Assembly: GCA_049522565.1 (NCBI GenBank)
Contig: JBEKNT010000240.1
Coordinates: 1 to 10,368, forward strand
DNA length: 10,368 bases
Direction of reading: 5' to 3'
From: JASHVB01 sp049522565
Lineage (GTDB): Bacteria; Pseudomonadota; Alphaproteobacteria; Acetobacterales; Acetobacteraceae
Position 1 is the stretch's first letter, and each line of letters opens with the position of its first letter. Below, piece after piece: positions 6,177 through 10,368 of this stretch. The notes under the pieces are model-generated. The model did no database searches and was not told where the DNA came from. It was given only the letters and a program-made list of their open reading frames with translations. Both the position numbers and the translations under genes were made by a program.

Positions 6177-6593
6177 CTACAACGAGGTAGCGTGATCGAT
6201 CAGATCGTCGAACGTGCCGGCATTCGGGCAGTATTCGTGGGCGTGCGCCGCTGCCGTGCCGGCGTCGAGTTCGCGTCGGCACCGGCCGGTCGACCGGCAG
6301 CGCGAGCACACGCGCTCCACGTCGCGCATCAGCGTGGCAAAGGAAAGCCGCACCTGCGCCGGGTCGAACCCGCGGGCACGCATCATGCCCTCCATCAGCG
6401 CGGTGTTGTCATTCAGAGTCACGGACAGCGCCAGCAGGTCTCCCTCGCTGAGCGACAAATCACTGGCAAGGTCGCGGATTTCCTCACGCGACATCCCGGC
6501 GAGTTCGTTCCCCACACCGGCCCGCGCCCGCACCCAGTCGAGGACGCGGCCAAGCAGGCCGGGATTCGCGAGCGCTGGTTCCGGATGGCTCAT
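6177..6593 (-). CDS. DUF6455-type small four-cysteine protein
   Basis: A 138-residue protein of unknown function. The N-terminal half is helical (GLLGRVLDWVRARAG, then MSREEIRDLASDLSLSEGDLLAL at 34-56). The C-terminal half has a conserved-looking Cys cluster: C96 and C99 (VCSRCR), C105 (GRCRREL) and C122 (EYCPNAGTFDDL). This CxxC-x5-C-x16-C pattern, with a final CPN before a helix, is what I recall for DUF6455 proteins of alphaproteobacteria. It could bind zinc or an iron-sulfur cluster. The ATG at 6593 follows GGGAGAGG by 4 nt, a strong ribosome binding site. A perfect FNR/FixK-like palindrome 60 nt upstream suggests control by oxygen or redox. No signal peptide is seen. It is probably transcribed alone, since the upstream neighbour is on the other strand. 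The family assignment is from memory. Confidence 0.75.
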   Translation of the reverse strand: MSHPEPALANPGLLGRVLDWVRARAGVGNELAGMSREEIRDLASDLSLSEGDLLALSVTLNDNTALMEGMMRARGFDPAQVRLSFATLMRDVERVCSRCRSTGRCRRELDAGTAAAHAHEYCPNAGTFDDLIDHATSL

Positions 6594-6653
6594 GCGGCCT
6601 CTCCCAAGACGATGCGACGGCGTGAGGCTACGGACTCCGGCCCGGCGCCGGCT

Positions 6654-6667
6654 TTGATCCAGATCAA
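6654..6667. promoter_or_regulatory. FNR/FixK/ANR-type binding site
   Basis: TTGAT-CCAG-ATCAA is an exact match to the TTGAT-N4-ATCAA consensus of the CRP/FNR family (FNR, ANR, FixK, FnrL, DNR). Its centre is about 67 nt upstream of the ATG of the minus-strand DUF6455-type gene. A class II geometry (centre near -41.5) would place transcription start near 6619, about 26 nt before that ATG. The -10 there is weak (TAGCCT, complement of 6625-6630). The site is also 121 bp upstream of the plus-strand lyase relic and may once have served both directions. Confidence 0.65.
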
Positions 6668-6788
6668 ACGATTGGCGCGCATTCGGCGGAAATTTGCGCA
6701 GCGTGGCGGCCAAGGCCTGACCCCCGGGATTTGACCACCCGACCGGACGCACATGGCCGGCGTGATTCGCAGCACAGGGGAGGAAAAC

Positions 6789-7012
6789 ATGGCCGAACGC
6801 GATGGCGCCACCTTGATGGTGCGAAGCCTGCAGCGGCAGGGCGTGGATGTGTTGTTCAGGGGCGTCGGGTTTCGCGGCGGACCGATCGCCGCGGCGGCAC
6901 GGAAGGCCGGCATCACCTGCGGTGGTGCAAGTGCACCGGATTATTCCATGTCGAGATGGCGGCGCCGTAGTCGATCTATGGCCACCCTGGCGCCGGCCGC
7001 CTGGACATGCCG
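6789..7012 (+). pseudogene. Relic of a 2-hydroxyacyl-CoA lyase-like gene (deleted and frameshifted)
   Basis: A good ribosome site (GGGGAGGAAAAC) precedes ATG at 6789. The first 41 codons align without gaps to the start of the intact lyase at 7198: 22 of 41 residues are identical by eye (MAE..GA.L...SL..QGV...F..VGF..GP). Family likeness then drops out and resumes in another frame at 6950: VEMAAP, a stop TAG (6968-6970), then SIYGHPGAGRLDM. This matches residues 141-160 of the intact enzyme (VEMAVRQSIYGRPGAAYLDI), with 13 of 20 identical. Between the two blocks the intact gene has 297 nt and the relic 38 nt, so 259 nt are missing, which is not a multiple of three. The remaining two thirds of a normal 550-residue protein is absent. 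At about 54% identity this is an old paralogue, not a recent copy. The open frame from the ATG still runs to about 7031 but cannot make a working enzyme. Confidence 0.8.
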
Positions 7013-7106
7013 TCGGCGCGACGCCGCGTGACGACCCGGCCGCCGCAGGCGCTGTAATAGGACTGATGCCGCCGGCGCAACGAGGTCTCGCCGGGGACAC
7101 CTGCAT

Positions 7107-7134
7107 TTGCCGCCACGCCAAATATGCGTAATGT
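7107..7134 (+). promoter_or_regulatory. Weak candidate promoter for the lyase gene
   Basis: TTGCCG (7107-7112) and TAATGT (7129-7134) are separated by 16 bp. Each resembles its sigma-70 hexamer only partly. Transcription would begin near 7141, about 57 nt before the ATG. No better pair is seen between the relic and the gene. Confidence 0.25.
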
Positions 7135-7197
7135 GACCGGCGTTCGGATTTTTTCGTACCGGGCCCGATAGTAGCCGCCCGATAACAAGGAGGAAAC

Positions 7198-8856
7198 ATG
7201 GCTGAGATCAAAGGCGCCGACTTGCTGGCGAAAAGCCTCAAGGAACAAGGCGTGGAGTATATGTTCGGCGTGGTCGGGTTCCCGGTTGGTCCGCTTGCCG
7301 TGGCCGCGCAGAAGGTCGGCCTTCCCTATATCGGCATGCGCAATGAGCAAACCGCATCCTATGCCGCCGGCGCCGTCGGCTACCTGACCGGCCGGCCCGG
7401 CTCGTGCATCACCGTGACCGGTCCAGGCGTCATCCACGGTCTCGCCGGCCTGGCGAACGCGCAGCAGAACTGCTGGCCGATGCTGTTGATCGGCGGCGCA
7501 TCGGAGACCTACCGCAACGGCATGGGCGCCTTCCAGGAGGAGCGCCAGGTATTGGCCGCGACGCCGCTCTGCAAATGGGCGCACGCCATCGAGCATGTGA
7601 ACCGCATCCCATTCTATGTGGAGATGGCGGTCCGGCAATCGATCTACGGACGGCCAGGTGCCGCCTATCTCGACATCGCGGACGACATCATCACCGGCTC
7701 ATGCGACACGGACAAGGCGCATGTCGCCGCGAAATGCCCGGATCCGCCACGCATCCAGACCATGCCGGAATACATCGACCAGGCGCTGAACGTGCTGCAA
7801 TCGGCCGAACGGCCACTGGTCATCATCGGCAAGGGCATGGCCTTCTCGCACGCCGAGGACGAGGTGCGCGCGTTCATCGAGCGCACGCAACTGCCGTTCC
7901 TCGCCTCGCCGATGGGCAAGGGCGTGATGCCGGACGACCATCCGCTGTCGGTCGGCGCGGCGCGCAGCCTTGCGTTGCAACAGGCCGATGTGGTGTTCCT
8001 GATGGGCGCGCGCTTCAACTGGATCATGCATTTCGGCCTGCCGCCACGCTATAATAAAGACGTGCGGGTGATCCAGCTCGACATCGAGCCGGAGGCGATG
8101 CACCAGAACAAGCCGGCCGAGGTCGCGCTGGTCGGCGACGGCAAGGCGATCGTCGGGCAGCTCAATAAGGCCCTCGTCGACCGTCAATGGTTCTACCCGA
8201 ATGAGACGCCGTGGCGCGCGGCGATCGCCAAGAAGTCGGCGGAGAACGCGGCGATGATCGCGCCGCAGATCGCCGACAACTCGGCGCCGGGCGGTTACTA
8301 CCGGCTGCTGCGGGACGTCGCCGCCTGGACGCCGAAAAACGCGATCATCTGCAGCGAGGGCGCCGGCACGATGGACATCGGCCGCACCCAGTTGCCGAAT
8401 TTTCTCCCCCGCTCGCGGCTGGATGCCGGCAGCTATGGCACGATGGGCGTCGGCCTGGGTATCGTGATCGCCGCCTGCGTCGTGCACCCCGACCGGCCGA
8501 TCATCCACGTCTCCGGCGATTCAGCGATCGGCTTCTCCGGCATGGAGATGGAGACCCTGTGCCGCTACGGGATGCCGGCCAAGATCGTCGTGTTCAACAA
8601 CGGTGGCATCGGGCCGGGCATGCCGGAAATCCCGGACAACCCGATGCTCAACATGCGGCCGAACTCGTTGATCTGGGGCGCCCGCTACGACCTGATGATG
8701 CAGGCTTTCGGAGGCCACGGCAGCTATGTCGAGGACCCGAAGGATCTGCGCGGCGCGCTCGACGAGGCAATGAGGTTCGACGGGCCGGCGCTGGTCAACG
8801 TCAAGCTCAGCCAAGGCTCGGAGCGGAAGGCGCAGGAGTTCCGCTGGCACAGCTAG
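7198..8856 (+). CDS. Thiamine-diphosphate-dependent 2-hydroxyacyl-CoA lyase / oxalyl-CoA decarboxylase family
   Basis: A 552-residue cytoplasmic ThDP enzyme of normal family length. The N-terminal pyrimidine-binding domain holds the catalytic glutamate E50 (GMRNEQTASYAAG). The middle domain carries LMGARFNWIMHFGLPPRY (268-285). The C-terminal pyrophosphate domain has GDS...NN (440-442 and 467-468), the Mg/ThDP motif with Ser in place of the usual Gly. MGAFQEERQV (109-118), SIYGRPGAAYLDI (148-160) and the tail RKAQEFRW (543-550) are closer to 2-hydroxyacyl-CoA lyases than to oxalyl-CoA decarboxylases. Lyases cleave 2-hydroxyacyl-CoA to formyl-CoA plus an aldehyde or ketone, and can run in reverse; a Rhodospirillales member is known for that condensation. 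The start is firm: AAGGAGG lies 4 nt upstream of ATG. No formyl-CoA:oxalate CoA-transferase is nearby, which weakens an oxalate role. A decayed relative lies directly upstream, a hairpin follows the stop, and a thiolase gene is next. Confidence 0.85.
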   Translation: MAEIKGADLLAKSLKEQGVEYMFGVVGFPVGPLAVAAQKVGLPYIGMRNEQTASYAAGAVGYLTGRPGSCITVTGPGVIHGLAGLANAQQNCWPMLLIGGASETYRNGMGAFQEERQVLAATPLCKWAHAIEHVNRIPFYVEMAVRQSIYGRPGAAYLDIADDIITGSCDTDKAHVAAKCPDPPRIQTMPEYIDQALNVLQSAERPLVIIGKGMAFSHAEDEVRAFIERTQLPFLASPMGKGVMPDDHPLSVGAARSLALQQADVVFLMGARFNWIMHFGLPPRYNKDVRVIQLDIEPEAMHQNKPAEVALVGDGKAIVGQLNKALVDRQWFYPNETPWRAAIAKKSAENAAMIAPQIADNSAPGGYYRLLRDVAAWTPKNAIICSEGAGTMDIGRTQLPNFLPRSRLDAGSYGTMGVGLGIVIAACVVHPDRPIIHVSGDSAIGFSGMEMETLCRYGMPAKIVVFNNGGIGPGMPEIPDNPMLNMRPNSLIWGARYDLMMQAFGGHGSYVEDPKDLRGALDEAMRFDGPALVNVKLSQGSERKAQEFRWHS

Positions 8857-8869
8857 ACTTCCACCCCGA

Positions 8870-8908
8870 CCCCTCGCCGTCCCGGGCTTGAACCTGGACG
8901 GCGAGGGG
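8870..8908. terminator. Perfect 13-bp hairpin after the lyase gene
   Basis: CCCCTCGCCGTCC (8870-8882) pairs with GGACGGCGAGGGG (8896-8908) around a 13-nt loop, starting 13 nt past the stop codon. The stem is very stable, but no T-run follows. It probably ends or protects the lyase transcript and separates it from the thiolase gene. Confidence 0.6.
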
Positions 8909-9108
8909 CTCGTGGCGGGTGCCGCGATACACCTGTCGTCGGCGACGCAGCGGCAGCGTGCAGCGCTGCGCTGGCGGTTATGCAGCGTTAGCCACGCGCA
9001 GCACCGGCCGCCGCCGTGCGACCCTCGTCGGCGCGGCCTTCCCCCGGTTCCCCGTCGGCGCTACACCTCGATCAACCCCTCGCTGCCCAACCCGGGAGAA
9101 AACGCGCC

Positions 9109-10311
9109 ATGACCGACGCTTATATCTGCGACTTCGCCCGCACGCCGATCGGCCGCTATGCCGGCGCGCTGCGCGACGTGCGCACCGACGACCTCGCCGC
9201 GCATCCGATCCGGGTGCTGATGGAGCGCAACAAGCAAGTCGACTGGGACGCGCTGGAAGATTGTATCCTCGGCTGCGCCAACCAGGCTGGCGAGGACAAC
9301 CGCAACGTCGCGCGCATGGCAGTGTTGCTGTCCGGCCTGCCCGCCAGCGTCCCCGGCGCCACCATCAACCGGCTGTGCGGCTCCGGCCTCGATGCCGTGG
9401 GTACTGCCGCCCGCGCCATCCGCGCCGGCGAGGCCGACCTGATGCTGGCCGGCGGCGTGGAGAGCATGACGCGGGCGCCGTTCGTCATGGGCAAGGCGAC
9501 CGAAGCGTTCTCGCGCAGCAGCGAAATCTACGACACGACGATCGGCTGGCGCTTCGTCAACAAGCAGATGCAGAAGATCTACGGCACCGATGCCATGCCG
9601 GAAACCGGCGAGAACGTCGCCGAGGAATTCCAGATTTCCCGTCAGGATCAGGACAAATTCGCGCATCGCAGCCAGATGCGCGCCGCCAAGGCGCAGGCCG
9701 ACGGTTTCTTCGCGCGCGAGATCGCTCCGGTCACCATCAAGGGACGCAAGGGCGACACCGTGGTGGACAAGGATGAGCACCCGCGCGCCGACACCACGTT
9801 GGAAGGCTTGGCCAAGCTCCGCACGCCGTTCCGCGAGCCCGGCACCGTCACCGCCGGCAATGCCTCGGGGGTGAACGACGGCGCCGCAGCACTGATCATT
9901 GCGTCCGCGGACGCCGTGCGCCGGCACGGTTTGACACCGCGTGCGCGGGTGGTGGCGATGGCGACCGCCGGCGTGCCGCCGCGCATCATGGGCATCGGCC
10001 CGGCGCCGGCCGTGCAGAAACTGTTGGAGAAGACCGGCCTGTCGATCGGCGACGTCGATATCATCGAGCTGAACGAGGCTTTCGCCGCGCAGGGCCTGGC
10101 GGTAATGCGCCAGCTTGGCCTGGCGGACGATGCGGAGCATGTGAACCCGCATGGTGGTGCGATCGCGCTCGGGCATCCGCTCGGCATGTCCGGTGCGCGG
10201 CTCGCGTTGACCGCCGTGAATGCATTGGAGACACATGGCGGCAAGCGCGCCATTGCCACCATGTGCATCGGCGTCGGTCAGGGCATCGCGGCACTGATCG
10301 AACGGGTGTGA
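9109..10311 (+). CDS. pcaF: PcaF-type 3-oxoadipyl-CoA / acetyl-CoA acyltransferase (thiolase)
   Basis: A 400-residue thiolase of normal length. The acyl-accepting cysteine is C90 (NRLCGSGLDAVGTA), with NEAF at 322-325, the catalytic His H356 (GGAIALGHPLGMSGAR) and the second cysteine C386 (TMCIGVGQG). CANQAGEDNRNVARMA (56-71) and DTTIGWRFVNKQM...MPETGENVAEEF (142-174) are characteristic of 3-oxoadipyl-CoA thiolases (PcaF/PaaJ), which split 3-oxoadipyl-CoA into succinyl-CoA and acetyl-CoA at the end of aromatic degradation. Without pca or paa neighbours in view, a general degradative thiolase role is also possible. ATG at 9109 is chosen because GGGAGAA precedes it and the family starts MxxAYICDxxRTPIGR; the longer frame adds 31 unlike residues. 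It lies 252 bp after the lyase gene, with a strong hairpin between, so it probably has its own promoter. It is cytoplasmic. Confidence 0.88.
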   Translation: MTDAYICDFARTPIGRYAGALRDVRTDDLAAHPIRVLMERNKQVDWDALEDCILGCANQAGEDNRNVARMAVLLSGLPASVPGATINRLCGSGLDAVGTAARAIRAGEADLMLAGGVESMTRAPFVMGKATEAFSRSSEIYDTTIGWRFVNKQMQKIYGTDAMPETGENVAEEFQISRQDQDKFAHRSQMRAAKAQADGFFAREIAPVTIKGRKGDTVVDKDEHPRADTTLEGLAKLRTPFREPGTVTAGNASGVNDGAAALIIASADAVRRHGLTPRARVVAMATAGVPPRIMGIGPAPAVQKLLEKTGLSIGDVDIIELNEAFAAQGLAVMRQLGLADDAEHVNPHGGAIALGHPLGMSGARLALTAVNALETHGGKRAIATMCIGVGQGIAALIERV

Positions 10312-10331
10312 CGCGAGACGAACCACGTTCA

Positions 10332-10366
10332 CTCCCCCTCCCCTTGTGGAAGGGGGCCGGGGGGAG
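10332..10366. repeat. C/G-rich intergenic hairpin repeat at the right edge
   Basis: CCCCTT (10340-10345) pairs with AAGGGG (10350-10355) around GTGG. The outer CTCCCCC (10332-10338) pairs with GGGGGAG (10360-10366) after a small internal loop. It starts 20 nt after the thiolase stop. It looks like the dispersed CTCCCCCTCCC...GGGGGGAG elements common between genes in Rhodospirillales-like genomes. A copy-number search in the genome would confirm the repeat. It may extend past the window. Confidence 0.5.
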
Positions 10367-10368
10367 GG

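Noticed and set aside
7198..8856. Naming the gene oxc (oxalyl-CoA decarboxylase)
   Set aside because: The segments around 109-118, 148-160 and 543-550 resemble 2-hydroxyacyl-CoA lyases more, and no formyl-CoA:oxalate CoA-transferase gene is present in the window.
8888..9112. Open frame between the lyase and thiolase genes
   Set aside because: It starts inside the 13-bp hairpin, has no ribosome site and shows unbiased composition. The interval holds a GCAGCGCTGC palindrome and other GC-rich repeats, but nothing gene-like.
9061..10332. Long open frame on the minus strand opposite the thiolase gene
   Set aside because: It mirrors a gene with complete thiolase motifs, is rich in His, Arg and Gly, and shows no family features.

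Overview
The window is GC-rich bacterial DNA with the codon use and dense, mostly co-oriented gene layout of an alphaproteobacterium. The best guess is Rhodospirillales/Acetobacteraceae-like, from the 2-hydroxyacyl-CoA lyase type, the biuret-hydrolase-like enzyme, the DUF6455-type protein and the GC-rich intergenic hairpins. The taxonomic call is inference from protein flavour, not from a marker gene. No rRNA, tRNA, CRISPR array, transposase or integrase is visible.

Layout. (1) 1-625, minus: two small hypothetical genes, the second a secreted or lipoprotein-like product that runs off the left edge. (2) 686-2970, minus: a two-gene operon of a BiuH-like cysteine hydrolase followed by an AzgA/NCS2-like permease; the pairing suggests uptake and hydrolysis of a small N-rich amide or heterocycle. 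(3) 2971-4022: a decayed stretch holding a broken polyamine-type ABC solute-binding protein gene (premature TAG in the signal peptide, about three quarters of the C-terminus lost) and several hairpins. (4) 4023-6018: a flavodoxin-like gene (minus) divergent from a cyclopropane-fatty-acid synthase (plus). The 244-bp gap carries a nested stem-loop and a tandem 12-bp direct repeat just upstream of a candidate promoter. (5) 6177-6593, minus: a DUF6455-type four-cysteine protein with a perfect FNR/FixK-type box (TTGAT-N4-ATCAA) 60 nt upstream. (6) 6789-7012: a deleted, frameshifted relic of a gene related to the intact 2-hydroxyacyl-CoA lyase that follows at 7198-8856. (7) 9109-10311: a PcaF-type thiolase, then a C/G-rich hairpin repeat at the right edge.

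How the genes may work together. The hydrolase and permease look like a working pair, and the solute-binding relic beside them suggests that a former ABC uptake route was lost. The lyase and thiolase both act on acyl-CoA thioesters. The lyase would make or cleave 2-hydroxyacyl-CoA (formyl-CoA plus aldehyde or ketone), and the thiolase would cleave a 3-oxoacyl-CoA. A strong hairpin and a 252-bp gap between them argue against one simple operon. The candidate novelties are mostly regulatory (the FNR box, the tandem repeat, the nested leader hairpin) and evolutionary (two relics); no clearly new multi-gene system is proven by the sequence alone.
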